A stretch of DNA of 43,070 nt from an uncultured Pelagibacteraceae bacterium. Its GTDB lineage: Bacteria; Pseudomonadota; Alphaproteobacteria; Pelagibacterales; AG-422-B15. The notes under the pieces are model-generated. The model was given only the letters and a program-made list of their open reading frames with translations, had not been told where the DNA came from and did not search any database. Of the stretch, positions 17,091 through 24,406 are shown piece after piece (the stretch's first letter is position 1; each line of letters opens with the position of its first letter). Position numbers and translations under genes: made by a program. The stretch spans positions 1 to 43,070 of the forward strand of contig CACFYZ010000008.1 in NCBI GenBank assembly GCA_902570675.1. Reading direction: 5' to 3'.

Positions 17091-17522
17091 TTAAAACCAA
17101 AGAACATTTGAGCCTGATCGTTGTCCGCTTCTTGAATAAATTATCAAGAAGCCTAACCAAACAAGACCCTGAGAAATCAATGGCATTAAATTATTTGTTC
17201 CACCTTCGACTGTCATGGTGATCCATAAAGCACGCATGAATGCAAAGAATGTCAGTACTAACATTGCTCTGAAATAGACTGTACATTGTTCAGGTGTTGC
17301 CATCAGTGCAATTATATTACCAATCGCAAGAGCCACATAAATGATGCCAATTTGTCTCATCCAAAAATAGCCTGATTCACCTTGTTGAGCAAAATCTCCA
17401 CCAAGTCTCGCAATAAAAGCTTCAGCCGTGTTTGCATAGAAAAACATCAGTGCATATATTAAGGCGACCAATGAAATTAGAAGTAGTAACGTTATCGTTG
17501 CTGTATCATTTTGTTTTATCAT
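17091..17522 (-). CDS. Hypothetical four-helix integral membrane protein
   Basis: I do not recognise this 143-residue protein. It shows four hydrophobic segments (about 8-30, 57-75, 85-105 and 115-131) and a short polar tail with RSGQRSGSN. A charged loop near 36-50 (ARLGGDFAQQGESGYFW) separates helices one and two. AAGGGGGACAATATG gives one of the strongest Shine-Dalgarno sequences in the window, suggesting good expression. It follows a larger membrane protein by ten bases and ends at a clear terminator, so the two form a discrete bicistron. Confidence 0.7.
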   Translation of the reverse strand: MIKQNDTATITLLLLISLVALIYALMFFYANTAEAFIARLGGDFAQQGESGYFWMRQIGIIYVALAIGNIIALMATPEQCTVYFRAMLVLTFFAFMRALWITMTVEGGTNNLMPLISQGLVWLGFLIIYSRSGQRSGSNVLWF

Positions 17523-17532
17523 ATTGTCCCCC

Positions 17533-18339
17533 TTAAAAATTTGCTTGGTTTCTTAGAAAGATTACCCATGTACCTATAAAGTTCAGTGTAATGGTTCCAG
17601 CTAGTAAAGGATTACCTCCACCTGTGCCACCACTTGCTAATAAGTAATTAATCGCTAAAACAAACCAGATTGTTGAAATTACAGTACCAACAACAACCAT
17701 CGTCATGCTCAGACCTGCTCGCAATTGATACAAAAGAGTTATTACCCATGCAACTGACAAAAATGGCATAACTAAAGAAAAGTGTTGGGCTCTTTCCGAC
17801 ATAACTAGAAATTCTGTATTATTTATAAGGTTTCCAGGATCGACAGCGAATATTATTATATTCAGTGATTGACCAATTAGTCCTAACCACAAGAATACTT
17901 TAGTTGGGTTATCGCTTACCCCCCACATTTGATCGGCTTTTGGTATCGAAAACGGACTTCCAAAACCAGATCTCGAACGCGCAATTAAGAGCGCAGCTAA
18001 ACTTACTGAGACCATGACAATACCAACATAGTTTCCACTGTCTTGGGCTATCGGTACTTGCCAAATCAAGTTTAAAATAAACAGTGGGATAGCATAAGCA
18101 AAAAAGGCTCTATCCAATCCTCTGTATCCCATATATATAATTCCCGCAATAAACCCGAGGTTGAACATACCGAGCCAAATCGTGAATACAGTAATTGTTC
18201 CTACATCATATTCTGCTCCAGTAGCGTATCGAGTCATCGTAAAGCTGGGATCAAAAAACATCAAAAAACCGTAGAAAGCACCTATGAGAAAAACGATACC
18301 CATTGTGATGTCTACGACCATGTCGTTAGCTTTAAACAT
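17533..18339 (-). CDS. Hypothetical multi-pass integral membrane protein
   Basis: This 268-residue protein is unrecognised. It has seven or eight hydrophobic segments spread over its length, with a glycine-rich loop (ASGGTGGGNPLLAG) before the last helix and few charged residues. No signal peptide, catalytic motif or transporter signature is evident. AAGGA lies before its ATG. It is the first gene of the pair ending at 17091 and is divergent from livH across 172 bp, so shared regulation with the livHMG importer is possible but unproven. Confidence 0.7.
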   Translation of the reverse strand: MFKANDMVVDITMGIVFLIGAFYGFLMFFDPSFTMTRYATGAEYDVGTITVFTIWLGMFNLGFIAGIIYMGYRGLDRAFFAYAIPLFILNLIWQVPIAQDSGNYVGIVMVSVSLAALLIARSRSGFGSPFSIPKADQMWGVSDNPTKVFLWLGLIGQSLNIIIFAVDPGNLINNTEFLVMSERAQHFSLVMPFLSVAWVITLLYQLRAGLSMTMVVVGTVISTIWFVLAINYLLASGGTGGGNPLLAGTITLNFIGTWVIFLRNQANF

Positions 18340-18511
18340 ATTAATTCCTTTATTTCTAATTAAGTGACTAAGTATGATATTTATTTCATATAAGAAAAAG
18401 TTAAAAATTCATTAAAAATGAACTAATTTTTATAACTTGTAGACTTAAAATGATGTATGGTATTTTTATTATCCTATTAATAGTTAAAGCGAATTATTAA
18501 AATATTATTAT
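18340..18511. promoter_or_regulatory. Divergent intergenic region before livH
   Basis: This 172-bp AT-rich gap must hold promoters for the minus-strand membrane-protein pair and the plus-strand livHMG operon. No operator or Pho box stood out. livH has no clear Shine-Dalgarno. Confidence 0.3.
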
Positions 18512-19393
18512 ATGCAATTGATTCAGTTAATAATTGATGGAGTAGCTTCAGGCTGCATATATGGACTAGTCGCTTTGGGCTTTGTTTTAATCTACAAGGC
18601 AACAGAGACAATTAATTTTGCACAGGGTGATATTTTGATGCTTGGGGCTTTTGTAGCCTACTCATTAATTGGAATTATGGGCATGGATTATCTCACTGGA
18701 TTTGCTCTAACAGTTCTTATAATTGCTGCTTTTGGGTTTTTTCTTGATGCAGTTGTAATTCGTCAAATAATTGGACAGCCAGCCTTTGCAACCGTAATGC
18801 TTACAATTGGACTTGGCTTCATCTTTAGAGGTTTTGCATCAATTTACTGGGGAACGGATATATTTTCGTTCAGTACACCCTTTTCAGGAAAAATCACTGA
18901 GTTTAATGGTCTTATTATTTCATATGTCAATCTCTCAATTATTGGCGGTACAGCTATATTAATGTCAGTTCTCTTTTTATTTTTTAATTTTTCAAAAATT
19001 GGTGTTGCCATGAGAGCTTCATCAGAAAATCAATTAGCGGCGTACTATATGGGTATACCTGTAAAATTTATATTCTCTCTAATTTGGTCAATTTCTGCTG
19101 GCGTTGCTGCCGTTGCAGGAGTGTTACTGGCCCCTATTACCCTGGTTGATACCTCGATCTCACTAATTGGATTGAAAGCTTTTGCTGCAGCTGTACTGGG
19201 CGGCTTCGGATCAATCCCGGGAGCCATTGTTGGTGGAATCATAATTGGAATTGTTGAACAATTGTGCGGCACGTATGAGAATTATTTATTTGAAGGTATC
19301 AGAGAAATTTCTGCATACTTAGTCTTGATATTAACGCTCATTATTTATCCGCGAGGCTTATTCTCTGATAAAGCGGAGGTCAAAAAAGTATAA
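18512..19393 (+). CDS. livH: HAAT-family ABC transporter permease LivH
   Basis: The 293-residue permease is typical LivH length, with about eight membrane segments. The opening QLIIDGVASGCIYGLVALGF and the following TETINFAQGDILMLGAF are LivH signatures, and the coupling loop region FAAAVLGGFGSIPGA is present. It pairs with LivM to form the membrane channel for branched-chain amino acids or related hydrophobic acids. livM starts within its stop (TAATG). No binding protein or livF lies in this operon. Confidence 0.93.
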   Translation: MQLIQLIIDGVASGCIYGLVALGFVLIYKATETINFAQGDILMLGAFVAYSLIGIMGMDYLTGFALTVLIIAAFGFFLDAVVIRQIIGQPAFATVMLTIGLGFIFRGFASIYWGTDIFSFSTPFSGKITEFNGLIISYVNLSIIGGTAILMSVLFLFFNFSKIGVAMRASSENQLAAYYMGIPVKFIFSLIWSISAGVAAVAGVLLAPITLVDTSISLIGLKAFAAAVLGGFGSIPGAIVGGIIIGIVEQLCGTYENYLFEGIREISAYLVLILTLIIYPRGLFSDKAEVKKV

Positions 19394-20466
19394 TGCGATT
19401 TATTTTTAAAACTAAATATTCACAAGACATAAATATTGCTCGACATGCCGGTGATAAATTTTGGTATTCATTACTTATTTTGGTGATGGCTATGATGCCT
19501 TTATTTTTGGATGATTTTTATCTGGGTGAAATCTCTTATATCTGCATTTTATCAATAGCTGGTATAGGTTTAATGATCCTCTCAGGATATACAGGGTTAG
19601 CTTCATTAGGACATGCAGCGTTCCTCGGAATTGGCGCTTACACGCATGCCTTTCTTCTGACAAATGGTGTACCTTTTCTTGTGTCAATTCCCATCGTTAT
19701 CGCAGTTTCTTTTTTAGTTGGTGCAGTAATTGGCATACCTATCTTGCGTTTGACGGGCATGTATTTAGCAATTGCAACATTAGCTCTGGGCTTCATTGCT
19801 GAACATGTATTTATAAAATGGGAGCACGTTACTGGTGGAAACAGAGGAATGCCAGTGCCTCAACCAGAAATTATGGGAATAAGTTTTTATAACAGTATTT
19901 TCTTTTATTACGTCTGCTTAATTTTCCTCATTGTCTCCATGTTTGCTGCTATTAATATTTTGCGATCACCTACTGGTAGGGCCTTTGTCGCTATACGTGA
20001 TAGTGAAATTGCAGCGCAAAGTCTTGGAGTAAATTTAGGATTGTACAAAGCACTATCGTTTGCTGTATCTGGTGCTTTTACCGGTTTAGCGGGTGCTCTA
20101 TTAGCTCATTACATCGGATATCTAGCTCCTGATATTTTTAATATTTTTTTATCGCTGACTCTACTTTTATTGATTGTCGTTGGTGGCATGGGCAGTCTTC
20201 ATGGAACAGTTTTTGGAGCAATTTTTGTTGGCTTTCTTCCACAACTAATTGCAATTTGTAGAGACTATCTTCCAAGCTCTATTGGTTCACAGCCTGGCTT
20301 AGAACCAATGCTGTTTGGAATAATTTTGGTATTTTTTATCTTGTATGAACCATTGGGTATTTATGGAAGATGGGTCAAAATAAAACTGTTTTTTGAATTA
20401 TTTCCTACTTACAAACGTCAAACATTTAAAAAACAAAAAGTATTTACTAAATCAGATAGAGTATAA
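19393..20466 (+). CDS. livM: HAAT-family ABC transporter permease LivM
   Basis: The 357-residue permease contains LSGYTGLASLGHAAFLGIGAY (about 63-83, the LivM signature), a TGMYLAIATLALGF motif and a GGMGSLHGTVFGA loop near 260. About ten hydrophobic segments are visible, and the lysine-rich cytosolic tail is ordinary. Overlapping stop/start codons on both sides (TAATG at 19393 and 20466) indicate coupled translation with livH and livG. Confidence 0.93.
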   Translation: MRFIFKTKYSQDINIARHAGDKFWYSLLILVMAMMPLFLDDFYLGEISYICILSIAGIGLMILSGYTGLASLGHAAFLGIGAYTHAFLLTNGVPFLVSIPIVIAVSFLVGAVIGIPILRLTGMYLAIATLALGFIAEHVFIKWEHVTGGNRGMPVPQPEIMGISFYNSIFFYYVCLIFLIVSMFAAINILRSPTGRAFVAIRDSEIAAQSLGVNLGLYKALSFAVSGAFTGLAGALLAHYIGYLAPDIFNIFLSLTLLLLIVVGGMGSLHGTVFGAIFVGFLPQLIAICRDYLPSSIGSQPGLEPMLFGIILVFFILYEPLGIYGRWVKIKLFFELFPTYKRQTFKKQKVFTKSDRV

Positions 20467-21224
20467 TGAGTTTATTCGAAGTAAAAAATGTAACAGTATC
20501 ATTTGGAGGTGTAAAAGCGCTTAACGATGTTTCATTTTCTGTAAACAAAGGGGAAATATTTACAATAATTGGTCCTAATGGTGCAGGTAAATCAACTTTG
20601 TTTAATGTTATCAGCCGTATCTACGAGCCAAGTAAAGGTCAAATTTATTTTAATGAAGAGAATATATCTAAAACAAAACCACACAATATTTCTCGTCTCG
20701 GTATCGCTCGTACATTTCAAAATTTAGAACTTTTCGAAAATGCTACTGTGTTGCAAAATCTCTTATTGGGTCGCCATATTTTTAAAAAAACAAATTTACT
20801 TTCTGAAGTTTTTTTTACACCTAAATCTCGACAACAAGAGCATGAATATAGATTGAAAGTAGAAGAAGTTATCGATTTTTTAGATTTACAACATTACAGA
20901 GATACTCTCATTAATGGTCTGCCCTATGGCGTTCGTAAAAATGTTGAGTTGGCACGTGCTCTCTGTACTGATCCACAATTACTTTTACTTGATGAACCTT
21001 CGTCAGGGTTGACAAATGAAGAAACCATCGACTTGGGTTTTTGGATGAAAGATATACAGTCTATTTTAGGTATTACGATAATTATGATTGAACACGACAT
21101 GAGCTTCGTTAATAAAGTCTCAGATCGAATTCTTGCACTTAACTACGGCGAAATACTTGCAACTGGTCTTCCTGATGAAATTAAGAACAATGCCGATGTG
21201 AAGCAAGCTTATATGGGGGAGTAA
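20466..21224 (+). CDS. livG: HAAT-family ABC transporter ATPase LivG
   Basis: The 252-residue ATPase has Walker A GPNGAGKST (36-44), a Q-loop in ARTFQNLELF, Walker B LLLLDEPSSGL and the switch His in MIEHDMSFV. The ABC signature is the LivG-type degenerate LPYGVRKNVELARAL rather than LSGGQ. The C-terminus QAYMGE is the normal LivG end. The last six codons and the next 23 bases recur in altered form at 23484-23530, so its 3' end is one side of a duplication. A terminator follows. Confidence 0.95.
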   Translation: MSLFEVKNVTVSFGGVKALNDVSFSVNKGEIFTIIGPNGAGKSTLFNVISRIYEPSKGQIYFNEENISKTKPHNISRLGIARTFQNLELFENATVLQNLLLGRHIFKKTNLLSEVFFTPKSRQQEHEYRLKVEEVIDFLDLQHYRDTLINGLPYGVRKNVELARALCTDPQLLLLDEPSSGLTNEETIDLGFWMKDIQSILGITIIMIEHDMSFVNKVSDRILALNYGEILATGLPDEIKNNADVKQAYMGE

Positions 21225-21247
21225 ATTCCTCTAACCCATTGAATAGA
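21201..21247 (+). repeat. Direct repeat X, copy 1 (livG 3' end and flank)
   Basis: This 47-base segment spans the last codons of livG, its stop and 23 bases after it. It matches 23484-23530 at 38 of 47 positions by my hand alignment, including the run GAGTAAATTC. The coding differences in the last six codons are all third-base, synonymous changes. Confidence 0.7.
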
Positions 21248-21282
21248 CTCAACTTTTAACCCCCACTTTTTGAGTCTTTTTT
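21245..21282 (+). terminator. Rho-independent terminator of livHMG
   Basis: AGACTCAA (21245-21252) pairs with TTGAGTCT (21270-21277) around a 17-base loop and runs into TTTTTT (21277-21282). It starts 20 bases after the livG stop. Confidence 0.75.
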
Positions 21283-21313
21283 GAATTCATGTTAAAAAAC
21301 AATAACTTATAAA

Positions 21314-21332
21314 ATTAGTCGTTCCTAATTCG
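21314..21332 (+). repeat. Direct repeat Y, copy 1
   Basis: This 19-base non-coding segment contains CGTT-C-TAATTCG and matches 23359-23377 at 17 of 19 positions in the same orientation. It lies 67 bases after repeat X copy 1, inside the X-bounded islet. Confidence 0.55.
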
Positions 21333-21365
21333 CACCTTTACGTCAAAAAAAATAAATACAACACA

Positions 21366-21392
21366 GGGGGGGTTTGTAAGCATAATTGCTTA
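21366..21392 (+). other. G7 run and small hairpin before the lipoprotein gene
   Basis: A run of seven Gs (21366-21372), unusual in this AT-rich window, is followed by TAAGCA (21377-21382) pairing with TGCTTA (21387-21392) around a TAAT loop. It lies 28 bases before the lipoprotein start. Function unknown; the G-run could also be a sequencing-prone homopolymer. Confidence 0.35.
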
Positions 21393-21419
21393 TTTGCGTA
21401 CCTAGTATAAGATTTTGAA

Positions 21420-21785
21420 ATGAGAAATATTTTAATTATTTTAGTATCTGTTTTATTTATTTCTGCTTGTAGTCCAACGGGGGGTTCACTTAGTTCAAAT
21501 AGTTCTGTTACTGACCCTCTTTCATTAGGTTTTAATACTAAAATGCAAAATCTGAATTTAGGAATGAGCGTGTCATCTGTAAAACAAATTCTTGGTTCAC
21601 CAGATGGAATGAAATCGCAAGGTTCATATTCAACACTATCTTATAATCATAGACTTATATCAGGTTGGGCTTGGGACAGAGCAGATTATCATATTGTTTT
21701 TAAAGATGGTCGACTTACTGAATATGGAATGGGTGAAGTAAGAGTTAAAGAAGTTTCAGGAGTGCAAGTCCTATACATATTTTAA
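21420..21785 (+). CDS. SmpA/OmlA-like outer-membrane lipoprotein
   Basis: The 121-residue precursor has a lipoprotein signal peptide ending in the lipobox ISAC (C17), a serine/threonine-rich linker, and then NLGMSVSSVKQILGSPD, the start of a BamE/SmpA-type fold (turn motif before a helix and GxP). The rest is beta-rich (YHIVFKDGRLTEYG). Family members include BamE, an outer-membrane assembly factor, but this is one of many SmpA-like lipoproteins and membership of the Bam complex is not shown. It opens the islet between the X repeats. Confidence 0.75.
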   Translation: MRNILIILVSVLFISACSPTGGSLSSNSSVTDPLSLGFNTKMQNLNLGMSVSSVKQILGSPDGMKSQGSYSTLSYNHRLISGWAWDRADYHIVFKDGRLTEYGMGEVRVKEVSGVQVLYIF

Positions 21786-21794
21786 AGATTAACT

Positions 21795-21992
21795 ATGGAT
21801 CCTCCTTTCAAATTTTATGCAATCGTCGGGTTAATAGCTTTTATTATTTATTACTTAATAAAAAAACGGGCTAGAGAAAAGATGGAATGGAAAGAAGGCG
21901 CTGGATTTGTTCTTGGTTATATGTTTGTAGGCGGAGTTGTTCTAGCAATAATAATTTATCTATATTTTGGTGTATTATGGGTGAGATCTTAA
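21795..21992 (+). CDS. Small membrane protein, hypothetical
   Basis: The 65-residue protein has two hydrophobic helices (about 7-22 and 38-60) separated by a basic loop KKRAREKMEWKEG. It starts nine bases after the lipoprotein stop and is probably co-transcribed. No family recognised. Confidence is moderate because of size, but the two-helix hairpin layout and the placement look like a real gene. Confidence 0.5.
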   Translation: MDPPFKFYAIVGLIAFIIYYLIKKRAREKMEWKEGAGFVLGYMFVGGVVLAIIIYLYFGVLWVRS

Positions 21993-22050
21993 TATTTAAA
22001 ATGAAACACCTACTCTCCATATTAATCTTGTTATAAATAAAGTTATTTAT

Positions 22051-23313
22051 ATGAAATTTTGTAAATTAATAATCACAATTATTTTTATTCTCTATTCTGG
22101 TCCTAGTCAGGCTAGCAAATGGGATATTTTTTCTAATCCAAATGAAGAAGTTCTGAAATGCTTTAAAAGTAATGGTTTAGAAGAAAGTGAAATCAAATTC
22201 TTAGAAAACGGTCGACCAGACGAAAAACCATTAAGAAAAAAAGCAAAAGAGGTTATTCAATCATGTAAAAAAATATGGAAGAAAAATGGAAATAATGTTG
22301 CTAGCAGTGAACAAGATCCTCAGATTTTTAAAACCTCCCCTTTTGGTAAAGATCTGCAATTATTAGTATATGAAGCTAATAAAATTCAGGAAGGAACATT
22401 TTTACTAGTTGTCCCTCAAAAAAATTCACACGGTCGAGTAGTGGAAATTACTAATAATGCTGAAATCGTTTGGCAATACAATGGGGATAGCTCATTTGGA
22501 AGATTAGATGATGCTAAATTCACAAATAAAAACACAATTTTAATCGCCGCTGAAAAAGGGGTTTATGAGATAGATAGAGAAGGCAAAGTAATTTGGTCTT
22601 ACAAAACTAAAGTAAGTCATGATGTTGATAAGTTATCGAACGAAAATGTCCTTATAAATTACGCATGGGGTCCTAAAGGAAGTAAAAAAATCATCGAAGT
22701 TGATAACAATAAAAACGTTGTGTGGAGTTGGGATGGCATGAAGACTCATAACATTGCTCCATTTGCAGATGCATATGCGTCGGATTCAAAAACTACTGGT
22801 TCAGGTAAAACTTGGATACACAATAATGGTGTGACTGCGCTTGCAGATGATACTTTTTTAATCTCCATGCGTGATTTTCAAGAAATTATTTGGATTAATA
22901 GAGAGGCTGAGATAATAAAAAAATATATTTTTAATTGTAACAAGAAAAAAAGAGCTCTTTTGACCTCTGGAGAGATAAGAGGATGCAATCCTCACGAGCC
23001 TCAACAGCTTCAAAATGGCAATATAGTAGTTGGTTTAAGGAACCCTGATAGAGCTATTGAGTTTAATCCTGAGACAGATAAAATCGTTTGGCAATGGCGA
23101 GCCCCTAAGAGTAAGGCATACGGAACAATAAGGGACGTTGATAAATTGAAAAATGGTAATTTTATGGTTGTTACTGGAAGTCATTTACTTGAAATAAACT
23201 CAAATGGAGAAGTTGTTTTAGATATTGGTGCAAAAGAGTCTTTAAGCCAAGATCATAGAATACTTTACAAAGCTCAGAAAATTTATCCTGATGGCACTTT
23301 TTCACATGATTAA
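22051..23313 (+). CDS. Arylsulfotransferase-like (ASST_2-type) secreted beta-propeller protein
   Basis: The 420-residue protein has a signal peptide (to about residue 21, SQAS) and a helical N-terminal part, then repeated blades marked by tryptophan turns: IVWQYNG, VIWSYKT, VVWSWDG, IIWINRE and IVWQWRAP. KTWIHNNGVTALADDTFLIS and CNPHEPQQLQNGNIVV resemble the histidine motifs of the arylsulfotransferase 2 family. The substrate is unknown and a structural, non-enzymatic propeller is possible. The gene ends about 45 bases before repeat Y copy 2, so it fills the islet. Confidence 0.65.
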   Translation: MKFCKLIITIIFILYSGPSQASKWDIFSNPNEEVLKCFKSNGLEESEIKFLENGRPDEKPLRKKAKEVIQSCKKIWKKNGNNVASSEQDPQIFKTSPFGKDLQLLVYEANKIQEGTFLLVVPQKNSHGRVVEITNNAEIVWQYNGDSSFGRLDDAKFTNKNTILIAAEKGVYEIDREGKVIWSYKTKVSHDVDKLSNENVLINYAWGPKGSKKIIEVDNNKNVVWSWDGMKTHNIAPFADAYASDSKTTGSGKTWIHNNGVTALADDTFLISMRDFQEIIWINREAEIIKKYIFNCNKKKRALLTSGEIRGCNPHEPQQLQNGNIVVGLRNPDRAIEFNPETDKIVWQWRAPKSKAYGTIRDVDKLKNGNFMVVTGSHLLEINSNGEVVLDIGAKESLSQDHRILYKAQKIYPDGTFSHD

Positions 23314-23358
23314 TACTTTGTGAGATTAATTAAATTATTTTGAGTTGCGAAAGAGAGT

Positions 23359-23377
23359 ATTGGTCGTTTCTAATTCG
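23359..23377 (+). repeat. Direct repeat Y, copy 2
   Basis: Matches 21314-21332 at 17 of 19 positions (differences at the fourth and eleventh bases), same orientation. It lies upstream of repeat X copy 2, so the order around the islet is X, Y, genes, Y, X. Confidence 0.55.
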
Positions 23378-23387
23378 TTCGCGTACT

Positions 23388-23417
23388 ATCCTATACGACC
23401 CTGTACAAGACTGTACG
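23388..23417 (+). repeat. Short imperfect tandem units around CTGTAC
   Basis: CTATACGAC, CTGTACAAGA and CTGTACGTC follow one another as three imperfect units of 9-10 bases. They are not a CRISPR array and code for nothing evident. They may be part of a recombination site or a protein-binding array, or simple slippage. Confidence 0.35.
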
Positions 23418-23483
23418 TCTATGAATGCAAGTATAGATAATTTTGTTGCTATACCTCTGTTCGACGTCGTATGCTAATGTATG

Positions 23484-23530
23484 AGTCAGGCGTACATGGG
23501 TGAGTAAATTCTTCTAACCTATTGAAAAGA
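23484..23530 (+). pseudogene. Direct repeat X, copy 2: relic of a livG 3' end
   Basis: CAG GCG TAC ATG GGT GAG TAA (23487-23507) encodes QAYMGE plus stop, identical in protein to the livG end with four synonymous base changes, and the following 23 bases match the livG flank. Upstream similarity fades after a probable two-base shift (GCTAATGTA against livG GCCGATGTG). No start or body of livG is present, so this is a fragment. Synonymous-only divergence suggests that it came from a related, once-functional livG. Confidence 0.6.
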
Positions 23531-23537
23531 ATAGCAA

Positions 23538-23870
23538 TTACCGTTTATCTGCAGCCATAAAACAAGGAAGAACACTTCTTGAGTCTCTGTACAATCCCTC
23601 AAGTGGATATGTGGCTGCTAAATCAGCACCATTATAACTAGATATACATTGAGTGTTGGTTAATCTATCGTATCGAATAATTTGGTTCATTTGTTCAGTA
23701 AACTCATACCTAAACATATCGATGAATGTAAAAATACCTAAAATGATGGTTGCACAGACTGCTATGATTGAAATATCAACAATTGTCCTCAGCATTATCA
23801 GTTTTCTGAGCATATTCATCATTAGTAAAGTAAATACGATTCTTAAATTGAAAGTAATATTTGGCAGCAT
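23538..23870 (-). CDS. Small hypothetical membrane protein
   Basis: The 110-residue frame encodes two hydrophobic segments (about 5-20 and 28-50), then a polar C-terminal half with two cysteines (TQCISSYNG and VLPCFMAADKR) and an LAATYPLEGLYRDSRS segment that looks like folded protein. No family recognised. The start is uncertain, as several internal ATGs lie near the N-terminus. A 73-codon frame on the opposite strand is its shadow. It lies just beyond repeat X copy 2. Confidence 0.5.
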   Translation of the reverse strand: MLPNITFNLRIVFTLLMMNMLRKLIMLRTIVDISIIAVCATIILGIFTFIDMFRYEFTEQMNQIIRYDRLTNTQCISSYNGADLAATYPLEGLYRDSRSVLPCFMAADKR

Positions 23871-24007
23871 CTAAAAGGGTTTCGTGCCAAATGCAAAACT
23901 AACTAAAAGCACATATAAATACAGAAGAAGTATCGTCTTTTTATAATTATATCATTGTGTTATGGTTGTTTCTTTATGCAATAATTAACCAATATGGGCA
24001 AATAATA

Positions 24008-24406
24008 ATGCAAGATAAAAATGCATCTAGTAATGCAGGAAAATTTTTTGATATAAAGTTTATCAAATCAGATGGAAACCTCTACATATACGAAGTTACA
24101 TTTCCGAAAGAATCCACGAGCCCACTAGAGCTAGTTCAAGGGGGGATGATAGACTCCGCGCTTGATGAAGCAACTTCGTGGACTGTTCATAAAGCGTTTG
24201 AGAGCAAAAAATTGCCTTTTACTACTGACCATCACGTTCTCTTTCACAGACCAATTAAAATCGGCAAAGCTACGATTAAATCAGAAATCATTAAAAAAGG
24301 ATCTACGGTAACAACCGTTGAAGGCAAATTATATGACCAAGATAACAATCTAGTTGCAACCATGTTGCATACAGCCTTACCAACTGATCCAATTAAACTT
24401 AAATAG
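24008..24406 (+). CDS. PaaI-like hotdog-fold thioesterase
   Basis: From the ATG at 24008 the protein is 132 residues, normal for PaaI-type acyl-CoA thioesterases. LELVQGGMIDSALDEATSW holds the helix motif (usual HGG replaced by QGG, with D in the DEA catalytic position), and DHHVLFHRPIKIGKA is the following strand pair. A GTG at 23957 would add 17 hydrophobic residues unlike the family, so it is not used. The Q-for-H change occurs in some members. Substrate unknown. It converges on the operon at the right with an eight-base overlap. Confidence 0.75.
   Translation: MQDKNASSNAGKFFDIKFIKSDGNLYIYEVTFPKESTSPLELVQGGMIDSALDEATSWTVHKAFESKKLPFTTDHHVLFHRPIKIGKATIKSEIIKKGSTVTTVEGKLYDQDNNLVATMLHTALPTDPIKLK

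Larger units (their letters stand above)
23314..23537. other. Gene-free junction with relics (224 bp)
   Basis: No gene is supported. It is visibly richer in G/C than its neighbours from about 23359 on. It contains repeat Y copy 2, a cluster of imperfect CTGTAC-type units (about 23388-23417) and repeat X copy 2 with the relic of a livG 3' end. This looks like an old insertion or recombination boundary. Confidence 0.55.

Noticed and set aside
23388-23417. CTGTAC units as a CRISPR array
   Set aside because: Units are 9-10 bases without spacers, and there are no cas genes anywhere in the window.
23331-23477. Open frame of about 49 codons in the 23.3-23.5 kb junction
   Set aside because: It has no start with a ribosome site, no recognisable protein character, and overlaps the repeat relics.
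21201-23530. Islet as an insertion sequence
   Set aside because: There is no transposase and no terminal inverted repeat; the flanking repeats are direct and include gene sequence.
23653-23874. Plus-strand frame of 73 codons opposite the 23538-23870 gene
   Set aside because: It is the shadow of the minus-strand frame; its composition is no better and it has no neighbours in operon.
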